Made by a program: the position numbers and the translations under genes
Notes under the pieces: generated by a model
The model's input: the letters and a program-made list of their open reading frames with translations, nothing else
What the model was told of the DNA's origin: nothing
The model's database searches: none
Shown here: piece by piece, positions 8,329-17,326 of the stretch
Layout of the letters: every line of letters starts with the position of its first letter
How positions within the stretch are numbered: the stretch's first letter is position 1
NCBI GenBank assembly: GCA_027575765.1
Contig: JANBPT010000978.1
Span: forward strand, 1-17,381
Length of the DNA stretch: 17,381 nucleotides
Origin: Tieghemiomyces parasiticus
Lineage: Eukaryota > Kickxellomycota > Dimargaritomycetes > Dimargaritales > Dimargaritaceae
Direction of reading: 5' to 3'

Positions 8329-9601
8329 CCAAATGGGGTGTGCGAGAGGGGCAGGTGGGGAGATGAATGGCGGAAAATATATTGGCAGCCGGGGACGGGA
8401 GAGGGCGGCCTTGGCACTTTATGTACGGGTCGTGGAGGCGCGGGGGTGAGCATCCAATGAGGGAGGGCGGGAAGAAAGGTGGGATGGGAAATGGCGATTA
8501 AAGAGAGCGGGGCACCTTCTGATAAAATCAAGTGAAGGCGAGCTGCTGGTATGTCTGCGATAAGCGGCTTAGGGGTGGAGGGATGTTAGCAATCGGGGCG
8601 GATAGACCCACAACCTGCCACGAGCCGAGCCGTCAGAGCCAAATATTTCCCCTCCCCGCAATATACGGCAAGTGACCCTGGCGATGCATCAGGGCTGTGT
8701 CCAGATATGAGAACCCAAGGCAGCCACGTCCATTAAACGAGAACCACGTCAAGGTGGCTCGAATAAGCAGACCACCGCCTCCGCCCTTGCTCGATGAGAT
8801 TCCAGCCACAAGCGTCCACTCTCGTGCAGCGTCCCTAGTTCCACATGTGCACGCACTCCCAGCGCAGTACACCACATAGCGACCGGTTGACCAGTGGACC
8901 GTCTCGCACGTCACAAGGGCGGTAAAACCATGAAGGGAGGGAGGGGGCACCGTGGCCCAAGCCCAACAATAGCTGGTCAGTATAAGGTAACCAATGTGAC
9001 GTGTCGGGGATGTTATCGGTCATACCTTCATGTTTGTGCCTCGAAAACTGCATGTTGGTCCAGTGGAGACCTGCTGCTCCAGCTGATGGCATGTTCTTTG
9101 TAGTTAACCCGTCGTTTGATCATTTGAGATATGGTGTAAGGCTCATAAGGTTAACTGATATCGTTTAGTGGTCGCCCTGCGGGGAGTTGATGTTCGCCCA
9201 GCGGCTGGGATACAGCGAAGACCATGGGGGCCCTTGTCACTGGACCTTGGCGTCGGAGGTCAGGGAAAGCTAGTTGCAGGTGGGCTGAGGAAACCCAAGC
9301 GTGAGTCTTGGGGTCACTGAGTGACTATTAGTATGGTACGTAGGGCATGTGTAGCCCATCCGCGTAGTCGCCAGAAGCCTTCATGGTAGATAGTCCAGGC
9401 TCATGGCAGGAATGGTCAGCTCAACTCGGCAGATTGCCGCCGATATCCACTTCTCCACTGCTGTTCTCCTATGATCTAGTGTCCTCAGGCCGAGGCTATT
9501 AATTACCGGGGCGCAGCGGCTACGTAATGGAGGTGCAGGTTTCTGTAGTAGTGAACCAGCGCAAGTTATTTTTAGCTCAGGACCTTGGAGACACGCGAGT
9601 T

Positions 9602-9614
9602 CCCCCCCCCCCCC
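9602..9614 (+). repeat. Poly-C tract
   Basis: Thirteen consecutive C residues in non-coding DNA. A 9-base C run lies at 9966-9974. No function is implied. Confidence 0.9.
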
Positions 9615-9756
9615 GTCCGAAAGGTGCTCTCTCTGGCTACACCCATGCAAACAAAGTGACGGATAAGGGACGTCGCGCACCTAAGTGATTATTCACCCCT
9701 CCCCACCCCCACCTCAACCCCTTAAGGCTGGTGTACTCGTTATGACCGATGCCGCA

Positions 9757-9850
9757 GTCTTGGCACTACACCCGAACGGACCAATCAAGAGCAACCGAGT
9801 ACTCGCCTGAGGTTAGGCAGCAAAGGGGGAGGGGTACGCAGTGCCAAGAC
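9757..9850. repeat. 11-bp inverted repeat containing GCCAAG
   Basis: GTCTTGGCACT at 9757-9767 is the exact reverse complement of AGTGCCAAGAC at 9840-9850, with a 72-base spacer. Each arm holds a GCCAAG core. No flanking target-site duplication was recognised, so this is not called a transposable element. Confidence 0.5.
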
Positions 9851-10057
9851 CTTCTACCGTTCCACATAAGGAAACACCGCCCACCCACTGTAAAGGCAAG
9901 CGATAAGACAGGGATGGGTTGTGCAAGATATCCTAGATGGGCGCTGACGAGATGAACCACAGTTGCCCCCCCCCTTTTGCCTGGAGAGTGGCCATAAAAC
10001 GGACGATTCAAGGGAGAAATGTCAACACGTAATGACGTTTCCGGCCATTTGACTATT

Positions 10058-10063
10058 TATAAA
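10058..10063 (+). promoter_or_regulatory. TATA-like element
   Basis: TATAAA inside TATTTATAAAG lies 126 bases upstream of the ATG at 10184. The spacing resembles that of the TATA box of the secreted-protein gene. It may serve the small plus-strand frame or be a chance match in an AT-rich patch. Confidence 0.25.
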
Positions 10064-10183
10064 GTTAAACAATGTGCTCAGCTACAATAGTGGTCTGATC
10101 AAATGAAGTGTCATGATCTAATTAGAAGGTGGGCGTACCCTGGGATTCTCAGCTTAGACCACTGACAGTATCTGTCTTGGGGT

Positions 10184-10402
10184 ATGCATGCCAAGCCGAG
10201 TGTAGGGGGCGATCAACCGAGTGAATTTCTCGTAGTAGATTCTATAGAAGCTGAAGGGAGGGGGGAAGCATCCAAGCCACTCACGCTCTTCTATCTAGAA
10301 AATCTTCCGAGAATTCCAGAAGACGGGGATTGGGGCCTTGATATTCGCGTCGAGCCACTCACCGGCGACCTAGTTATCACTCGGCGGGCTAGGCAGCTGT
10401 GA
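10184..10402 (+). CDS. Possible small ORF, unrecognised (72 aa)
   Basis: An ATG frame of 72 codons ending in TGA. The product is hydrophilic and has no signal peptide, membrane segment or motif that I recognise; its C-terminal half (around PRIPEDGDWGLDIRVEP) looks protein-like. A TATA-like element lies 126 bases upstream. Against it, many codons end in A or T, unlike the G/C-ending codons of the neighbouring genes, and it lies alone in long non-coding DNA. It could be a young gene, a relic or chance. Confidence 0.2.
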   Translation: MHAKPSVGGDQPSEFLVVDSIEAEGRGEASKPLTLFYLENLPRIPEDGDWGLDIRVEPLTGDLVITRRARQL

Positions 10403-10462
10403 TAATATCCTTGCATTATGGGGTTGAGAATAGCGGGCAAATCCCTCTTTTAGAGGTCTCGT

Positions 10463-10468
10463 TTTATT
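10463..10468 (-). terminator. Poly(A) signal of the secreted-protein gene
   Basis: AATAAA on the minus strand (TTTATT on plus) 94 bases downstream of the stop codon of the 430-aa secreted-protein gene. Confidence 0.45.
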
Positions 10469-10561
10469 CGTTGGCTGGTGAAAACTGGATATCTAAATAG
10501 TGCGGTGAACTGGAGTTGGCAGACGCAAATCCCGTGGCGTAGTAACTATCGGCCCCGTCAG

Positions 10562-12037
10562 TTACACGCGGCTGTAGTCAAACAGCCGCAGCTGACCAGT
10601 CTTCTCGTCCAACCCGACGGGCAGGTCGTTACTGATCGGACACTCTGCCTGCTCCAGGTGGTCAGGGTTACTGGTGGTATCTCGCCTAGCCAGCCACTCG
10701 GCGGCCCTAGACCAGCCGAACTGACGGGCGCACATGGCGGCGAACCCGATTGCGTTGCCACCAGCCAGTCGGTCGGCAAAGTACTCCATTACCTCATGCT
10801 GGCCACTATGGGTACTCACTATCAGGGCAGTCAAGTAGAGCTGGAAACTGCGGCCCTTTCTGATTTCCTCACGGCTGAGCGTATCAATGCTGACCTTCGG
10901 GTTCAGCTCAGGGCTCAAGCGGTCACTAGTCGTCGCTGACAAGCGGCCCAGGTAATCGCGGAGGACCTGCAGGTCACCCCGACTGGCGAGGATCGTCACA
11001 ACCGACCGGGCGTAGGCGTTACGTAGTCCATAGGTAATTTGGAGATCCGCTAGCAGTCGATGCTGGTAGAGAGGGGCGAGGTATTCGTTGACAAAGTAGG
11101 TCGTCGTACCTGCGGCCACGTGTGGAAGGGCCAGGACGGCTGCGAGCTCAGCGTGTCGATCTTCCACCAGCTGCGAGGCGGTATTTGCGGTATTGATTTT
11201 AAACACGGTGGAGTCGAGGTAGTCGGTGATGGCTGCCATGTACAGCGTCTCTCCGCGTACGGCCGGACCCAGTAGAGGCATCACGGAGTCTACTGCGGAT
11301 ACCACGTTACCTTGGAGCAGACTGACAGATTGCGCATGAGTGGCAATGTGGTCCAGGTCATTACGGAAGTAGCAGAGCTCGCGTTTCAGGTAGGTCCAAC
11401 CACGTTCACCGCCGACGAGGGCCTGTGCGGCATAGGACAGGTCGTCAAATGCCAACGGTAGCACAGTTTCGGGCACAGCAGAATCATCCGCCGACTTACT
11501 GTCGTGGTGATTGGCAGATTGGTAGCCCGAGCAGTAGCCAAGAGCAGCCGGGGGCCAGAGATGGAACTGCTCAAGGCGGCCCACGATCGCACTCTGGTAC
11601 AGGTGGGAGCGGATAAACGACGTGGCCAGCGGCTTAAACCGCTGATACGTAGTATGGTCCTCGTCAGAGGGGGCCCCGCCTGACATGGCCCCGGCCAAAG
11701 TGTGCAGAACCTCCTCCAGGATATTGGTGGCAGCCACCTGGGCAGAATTTACAATGGGGCAGGTGGCGGATCAGCTGTGAGTTAGCGCCCTTGTACTGTC
11801 CAACAACAGGTTAGCCGCTACCAGCTACAGTAATCCTGTGCATAAGGACGTTCCCAGAACCGACTTAATGGTGGCTAGCTAACATACTAGTTCAACGGGG
11901 GGCGCGCTGGGCGTGTTCACCTGCCTTGCAGCGGCAGTATCCACCAAGGCGCCGAAAGTGCCCAGTGCGGGTAGCGCATTACCCGTGGCTACCAGAAGGT
12001 AGGTGGCAACGGACCAGGACAGGACGTGAGTGCGCAT
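10562..12037 (-). CDS. Secreted protein of unrecognised family (430 aa)
   Basis: Two exons, 12037-11921 and 11737-10562. The long second exon has no in-frame ATG near its 5' end: the first stop upstream of GTG at 11737 leaves no start. It is preceded by an acceptor (TTCTGCCCAG). A 39-codon first exon opens with ATG at 12037 and ends CAG|GTGAAC, joining in phase 0. The first exon encodes a typical signal peptide: a short basic n-region (MRTH), a hydrophobic core (VLSWSVATYLLVAT), then GNA-LP with likely cleavage after residue 21. The mature part is about 409 aa and apparently mostly helical. It has four cysteines (108, 161, 375, 405), no further membrane segment, no N-X-S/T sequon that I could find and no HDEL/KDEL end. 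I recognise no domain. A TATA box lies 126 bases upstream and AATAAA 94 bases downstream. Secretion or vacuolar delivery is inferred; function is unknown. Confidence 0.78.
11738..11920 (-). other. Intron of the secreted-protein gene (183 nt)
   Basis: The minus strand begins GTGAAC at 11920 and ends TTCTGCCCAG at 11738. A GCTAAC branch-point match (CTAAC at 11785-11781) lies 43 bases before the acceptor. Phase 0; it falls just after the signal-peptide region. Confidence 0.75.
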
Positions 12038-12162
12038 GGTTGGCCGACTTTAGTAGGGCGAGAGGGCGGGTATGTGATGTAAGTCAAGGGGTTGGTGGGA
12101 TAGCATCCAGTTGGAGAGACCATTTGTGAATACTTTAAATTGGTGAAGGGTCCGCCACGGTG

Positions 12163-12170
12163 TTTATATA
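12163..12170 (-). promoter_or_regulatory. TATA box of the secreted-protein gene
   Basis: TATATAAA on the minus strand, 126 bases upstream of the ATG at 12037. It is the only strong TATA match close to any of the gene starts in this window, and it supports the two-exon model with the signal peptide. Confidence 0.55.
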
Positions 12171-13126
12171 CGTCTTAAGTTGGATCTGGTTTCATAGCCA
12201 GAAAAGGAGACCGGTAGGACGACTGACCGACGTGAAGGTATGAGCGCCGATGAGTGGAAGCGGAGGTGGTAGTCAGGTCGCACCTATCCACACATCCTAA
12301 TGAATTCTGCTATTGGATGGAAGATACGCAGGGACCGAAGGTCCACTATTTTACCGGTGCAACACTCAACGGTTTGTTATACGCATGTTCTTGGTGGATA
12401 CCGGTGGCATTAGGTCGAAACAGCATGCTGTACAGCAATCGACTTTCTAGATGGGGCTGCCCTCGAAACCGCAACTGGCGCGATACCTTGCCTACAACCG
12501 CTGTAGTAAGGACATTACCCCGATATATTCAAGGCAAGCCACCGGTACTCCGCGGTTGCAGCAGATATCGTCGCTGGTCGTAATGCCCCTTATAGATACA
12601 TTGTAGCGTTAGGGCGCCGGTGACGGAGTATAAATATGGCGAAACCGCCGGAAACCTCCGGTGCGTGTAACGCAGGCCCTGAACATTTCCGCTTTTCATG
12701 CGAATTCCTATCCTGCGTTGTGGAGTTGACGGCAGTGGCCTCAGGCGACTGGTGCCCTAGGTCATATTTGGCGTCCGCTGCCGAACCGATATCGAGATAT
12801 AGTCACGTATCTCCGTGCCCACCATCAGATGATGCTATAGTGGGTTGTTTTATTTTACTTTGTTTAACCTTCGGTATTTGAATGACGCAGCGTGTCACAG
12901 CAGACCGCTTCCATATGCCCAGAGGGAAGGCCGGCCTATACGGCTCACCCGGACAGATGCGGACGGGTGGTGCTCGAGTGGCCACCCCACTGCACAACAG
13001 CCGTGAGCACTAACAGCCTATTTCGTTATCAAGACCTTTGTCATCATTCACGCTGTTTTGGGCCTGGGGACGGAAGACCAAGGTGCCGGTCAAATATTGT
13101 GCCGTTATGTGACTACTCCCTCCCCT

Positions 13127-13164
13127 CCCTCCTCGAAAGTTGCCCTAAATTAGGGGGAGGAGGG
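13127..13164. repeat. Nested inverted repeat
   Basis: Outer arms CCCTCCTC (13127-13134) and GAGGAGGG (13157-13164) are exact complements. Between them lies a second palindrome, CCCTAA-A-TTAGGG (13143-13155). The outer arms lie in a pyrimidine-rich then purine-rich stretch. It is about 450 bases upstream of PLAA. Confidence 0.55.
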
Positions 13165-13613
13165 GTAATTAAAGGACCGCCAGCCAACGCTAGGCCGCTA
13201 TGCTCTAGGCCACGGTCCAAAGGGCAGGAGTGGACATGGCTCCCTAACTGAGGCTAAGCCGGCCGCTCCGGAGGTTCGCGACAACATGGTAGGGGAGGTA
13301 GGACGCTGTAGAAGGCAATGAACCCGTCTAACTAGAAGGTCTCAGCCCAGTCAGAGCTAGAACGGCTGGTTGTCTTGGGGGGAGGGTGCCCCTTCTCAAC
13401 TCCTTCCCTCTCGAGTGACTGCGGTGGACTGTCCCCCGCCTTGAACCCGGCGGCTGCTGGTACTGACCCTGCGGCCTCTCCTTTGTCTTCCACCCCTTGC
13501 TCATTCCGCAGTCTACGTGACGGCGTCTCTCCTCCATCTGACTTTACATTCCGCTTGACCTTTCCTACTTGGAGCCCTATTTCCTCCTCCAGCCTTCCAA
13601 CCCCATTGCAACC

Positions 13614-16600
13614 ATGACATCTGACGAGTATCAGCTGTCAGCCACTCTAGTTGGCCACGAGTCTGACGTAAGCAGCTGCCCTGACTTCGCGAGTGAGAAC
13701 AAGCGCGTTAGACACCAGTGCTGGAACGGGCCCCATCAGCATCCCTCCCCCTCCCGTAGGACTCCTCCTCCTCGCTAACCCCAATCCTTACCGTTTGTCA
13801 CTGTCCAACCATTCTTGCCCCCCCCGCAGGTCCGTGCCGTCCTCAGCCCAGTGGTCGAAGTGCTCTACACGGCCTCACGGGACACCACGGTGCGACAATG
13901 GAGCCGGACTCACCTGCCGAAGTCGGACACCGACCCGACGTTTGGCTACGAAACCACGGCTGCATACCTAGGGCACACCAAATATGTCAACTCCCTCGCC
14001 TATCTCCCAGCCAATGCCATGTACCCTCAGGGCCTGATCCTCAGCGGGAGTAGCGACCGGACCATCCGGGTGTTTGACACAGTTGCTGCGTCTGAGGGCG
14101 CCAACGAGCCCATTTTTACCCTGACGGGCCACACGGATAATGTGTGCGCCCTGACCGTGGCCCCCAACGGGGACATCATATCCGGATCCTGGGATAATAC
14201 CGCCCGCATCTGGCGGAACTGGCAGTGCATCGCTGTGCTCAAAGGCCACACCTACGCCGTGTGGGCCGTGTTAGGTCTCAATGACGGGACCGTGTTGACC
14301 GGTAAGTTTATTTGCCCTACTGGCCTCGGCAGGCTAAAGGTCCATTGCGGGTACAGTACGCCCCCCCCCTCTCACGCCCATACACCGCGTGTACCCTCGT
14401 CACTCACCTGTACTCGCATCTCCTCCCTTTGCTTTTCTGCACCGCCACCCCCATCCACCCTGTTCATGCCAGCCTCGGCCGATAAGCTCATTAAACGCTG
14501 GCGCCATGACGAGTGCATCGCCACCTATCAGGGACACACCGAAGCCGTCCGTGGGTTGACCCACTTAGCCGCGAACCACGCCCAGTCGCAGGCCGATTTT
14601 GCTTCCTGCGCCAACGACGGGACGCTGCGGCTGTGGAATCTCGCCGACGGCCACTGCGTGCGGGTCCTAGAGGGTCACACATCCTTCGTGTACACCCTGT
14701 GCAGCCTGGCCACTGGTGAATTGGCCTCTGGGGGTGAGGACCGCAGTGTCAAAATCTGGCGTGACGGTGCCTGCATCCAAACCATCACTTTGCCAGCCCA
14801 GTCTATCTGGTCGGTGGCCGCCTCGCCCAACGGTGATCTCGTCGCCGGTACCAGCGATAAAGAGGCCCACGTGTTTACCCGTGCCCCGGAACGCCATGCC
14901 CCCGCTAGTGTACGCGCGGCCTATGATAACCTGCTAGCTGAGCGGCAGGCAGCCGAGAAGGCCAAGGCTGAAGCTCAGGGTGGCGAGGGCGGCATCGACG
15001 AAAAGGACCTCAGCCCACCCAGCACCCTCCAGCGCCCCGGCACCAAGGACGGTCAGGTGGTGATGGTGAAGAACGCTCGGGGGGCCGTGATGGCCCACCA
15101 GTGGGAAGCCGCTAGTCACCAGTGGGCCGAGGTCGGAACCGTCATGGACGCCATCGGGGCTGACCGCCGCCAACTCTACGAGGGCAAGGAGTACGACTAT
15201 GTGTTCTCAGTCGACGTTCGTGACGGCGCCCCGCCACTCCAGCTGCCCTACAATCGCGGTGAAAACGTCTATACCGCCGCCCAGGCTTTCCTCGACCGTC
15301 ATGACCTCCCGTCGTCGTACCTCGACCAGGTTGCCCAGTTTATTACTACCAACGCCGGAGAGGAGAATACCCGACCGTCTGCCGCCGGTGGTGGTCAGGA
15401 ATATGTGGATCCGTTCACCGGCGCGGCCCGGTACGTGCCCCAGAGCGGGGAAAATAAGCCAGTCACGTCGACAATCGCGTCTGACCCGTTCACGGGGGCC
15501 AATCGATATCAGGCGAGCTCTGTAGCCTCAAATTCCAGCCCTACCCAGAAGCCGGCCAGCTCTGGCGGTGGTAACAGTTTCCCTGTACAGGTCGGATTCG
15601 TTAGTCTCAAACAATGCAACGTAGCTGCCGTCGTCGACAAAGTCAGGTCGTTGAATGCGACCATGAGCCAGGTGGGTACCGCACTATTAGCGCTTAGCCT
15701 CTTATTGGCACTTGGGATGTACTGCTTCTACCTGGACACACCCCAAACTGGGGAATACTAGCTTAGCCTCAGTGGCTTGCCACAATCATGGCCTACGCCC
15801 TTTAATGTTTAATACTAAACTACCGTTTGTCCCACCCCCCCCTTTCTCTCTCTCTCCCCCTTGATTACGTTTCATTCCGCCTTTTCTCGTCAGGAATTAC
15901 CCTCTGCCGCCCTGTCCGAGAACCAGCTCGCCACGCTGACCGATCTGGGCCACTTTCTAACGGCGCGCACGGCAGAGTCCCCCGCGGTGCCCGGTTCACC
16001 CCTGACCGATGCCGATCGTACGCGCTACCTGAACGTTCTCCAGCACATTGCCTTGGACTGGCCCTTCGTGTACCGGTTCCCGGCGCTGGACCTTTTGCGC
16101 CTGCTAGCCTGCTTCACACCGCTTGTGAGTACCGACCCCGGCACCAATGGCGACCTACTAGCCGCAACCATGACCTCGGCCGAGCTGGACCGCGACCGGG
16201 GCCTCTCGGCCATGGCCCCGACCCGGGCTCACCTCACCCAACTCATGCTGGCGGCCCGCGTCCTGGCCAATAGTTTTGCCACCCCAGCGGGAGCCACCGC
16301 GGTCTGGCAGCGCAAGGACGGTCTGATGGATCACGTAGTGGTGCGGTGGGGGGCCCTGAGCTCCTCCCGGGAGATCACCGAGGGGTCGGCCGCGCTGCTC
16401 AACCCGTGCCGCCTGGCCTTGGCTACCCTTCTGCTCAACCTGACCGTCTTTCTGACGACCCACACCACCCACCCCGACCCCGAGTACGCTACCCAACTCT
16501 TCACCTGGCTGGTGGAACTGGCCGAACCTCTCACCAAGCTCTCCACTAATCCAGCTCAGCACCAGGAAACCCTTTACCGCAGCCTGGTGGCGCTTGGTAC

Positions 16601-16739
16601 CCTCCTGGCCCGCTACCCGGAGTTGAAAGATGTCGCCCAGGTGTTTGGGCTTCACGAAACCCTTGACCGGCTGGTCGACCACACCGCCCCGCAGGTCGCG
16701 CGTACCGCCACCTCTCTGCTGCAGGACTTTGGCCTGTAA
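13614..16739 (+). CDS. DOA1: PLAA/Doa1/Ufd3 ubiquitin-binding Cdc48 cofactor
   Basis: Four exons, 13614-13667, 13830-14301, 14473-15671 and 15894-16739, give 856 aa, slightly longer than animal PLAA. The family links Cdc48/p97 to ubiquitin in protein degradation, ubiquitin recycling and endolysosomal sorting. Seven WD repeats form the N-terminal propeller, with GH...W/F-D type strands such as LVGHESD, YLGHTKYV, LTGHTDNV, LKGHTYAV, YQGHTEAV and LEGHTSFV. A charged linker follows (about 340-360). The PFU ubiquitin-binding domain is about 363-475 (KNARGAVMAHQW, then EYDYVFSVDV). Next come two copies of the DPFTGxxRY motif, known in PLAA linkers. The PUL domain, which binds the Cdc48 C-terminus, runs from about 543 to the end (FPVQVGF..., WPFVYRFPALDLLRLL). 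The start has good context (accATGa). Introns 1 and 3 are phase 0 and intron 2 is phase 1. Introns 2 and 3 are unusual (see their entries). Confidence 0.94.
13668..13829 (+). other. PLAA intron 1 (162 nt)
   Basis: Begins GTAAGC and ends CCCCCCCCGCAG, with GCTAAC (CTAAC at 13775-13779) 50 bases before the acceptor. Splicing joins HESD to VRAVLSP within WD repeat 1. The intron frame contains a stop. Confidence 0.9.
14302..14472 (+). other. PLAA intron 2 (171 nt, stop-free and in frame)
   Basis: Begins GTAAGT and ends CATGCCAG. Removal turns the sequence into a normal WD strand (TVLT-ASADKLIKRW). The intron is a multiple of three and has no stop in the reading frame, so retention would insert 57 residues rich in Pro, Ser and Cys. 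No CTAAC branch point was found; the nearest weak match is CTCAC at 14403-14407. Confidence 0.85.
15672..15893 (+). other. PLAA intron 3 (222 nt) with potential hydrophobic tail
   Basis: Begins GTGGGT and ends TTTTCTCGTCAG after a long C/T tract. Splicing joins TMSQ to ELPSAAL within the PUL domain. The donor is less canonical than those of the other introns and no CTAAC is present (CTAAA at 15815-15819). Read through, it encodes 29 residues, about 20 of them strongly hydrophobic, then TAG at 15759-15761. Confidence 0.88.
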
Positions 16740-17326
16740 TTTACCATCTACCTCTGCCTTCTTTTCATTTATTTGGCAAAACTGGCTGGTGCATTTGTCC
16801 GCTCGGCCATCCTCTACATTTGCGCCAACTTTTATTATTCACGAGGCCCCCATCCCTCCCTGTGTGGGGGGGAGGGAAATCTATTAAAAAAGGCATATGA
16901 AGGAGCGAGTAACGCGAAGGCACCGTCCCCACCCCTCCTGGCTCTAAACGGCTGTATTGGATTGTTTGTTTTCAATAGCCTCAATCCTACGGATTCACAT
17001 GGAAATGTCGCTTACCTCGCTCTTGGCCAGTTCCCGAACGGACCATAGCAGGCGGTTGGTAGGCGGACACAAGCCCTGTCGATCTGATAAGATTCGGGCG
17101 GGTTTGCACTTGTTTTGGTTTTTCTGCTCAAGGGGTAGATGGGATAGGTAGGGGGGGGGTGAGTTTAAGGTGACCGAATGGGGGAAAATAGATGGGTGGA
17201 AGTTAGCTGTGAATCAGGCGTACTACTCTGTACATTGCACCAGGGCCAACTGATTGCTGGGCTAGTCCAAGTGAGAGGAATAGGAGTGGTCGCTCCCATC
17301 GTAATCTGTGAGGGAGGATAACTTAC
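16740..17326. other. Convergent 3' region after PLAA
   Basis: It holds the PLAA 3' UTR, a hairpin at 16853-16877, an ATTAAA hexamer at 16883-16888 (144 bases past the PLAA stop), a 9-base G run near 17151 and probably intron or 3' sequence of the minus-strand gene entering from the right edge. No full gene is supported. Confidence 0.6.
16853..16877 (+). terminator. 3' UTR hairpin and poly(A)-like signal of PLAA
   Basis: TCCCTCCC (16853-16860) pairs perfectly with GGGAGGGA (16870-16877) across a 9-base loop. ATTAAA and an A-tract follow at once (16883-16890). This could mark the PLAA 3' end. The pairing may also be a by-product of local C-rich and G-rich patches. Confidence 0.35.

Larger units (their letters stand above)
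7794..10561. other. Long intergenic region upstream of PacC
   Basis: About 2.8 kb without a supported gene, apart from a doubtful 72-codon frame at 10184-10402. The 500 bases next to PacC are pyrimidine-rich on the PacC strand, as expected of promoter and 5' UTR, with a CCAAT box on the minus strand at 8385-8381. Nine GCCARG hexamers were counted by eye on both strands. They are at 8313, 8318, 8323, 8410(-), 8677(-), 9246(-), 9759(-), 9843 and 10190, and about three would be expected by chance. Two poly-C runs (9602-9614 and 9966-9974) and an 11-bp inverted repeat are also present. The other open frames here show no recognisable protein. Confidence 0.6.
12038..13613. other. Divergent intergenic region
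   Basis: About 1.6 kb between the secreted-protein gene (-) and PLAA (+), so it should hold both promoters. It contains a minus-strand TATA box (12170-12163), a pyrimidine-rich block at about 13380-13610 before PLAA, and a nested inverted repeat at 13127-13164. Open frames at 12254-12583 and 12636-12881 have no recognisable product and are not called. Confidence 0.6.

Noticed and set aside
7794..10561. Transposon or retroelement remnants in the long intergenic region
   Set aside because: No transposase, reverse transcriptase or integrase motifs, long terminal repeats or target-site duplications were seen in any frame. A degenerate relic cannot be excluded without a search.
10478..10939. 153-codon plus-strand frame
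   Set aside because: Mostly antisense to the secreted-protein gene, without a recognisable product. Its 5' part does not rescue it.
12254..12583. 109-codon plus-strand frame
   Set aside because: It starts at GTG, has no recognisable domain and has codon use unlike the neighbouring genes. No start or splice signals were found that improve it.
12636..12881. 81-codon Cys-rich ORF with a hydrophobic end
   Set aside because: The ATG overlaps the TATAAATA motif at 12629-12636, so that element cannot drive it. There is no recognisable family and composition is mixed; probably chance.
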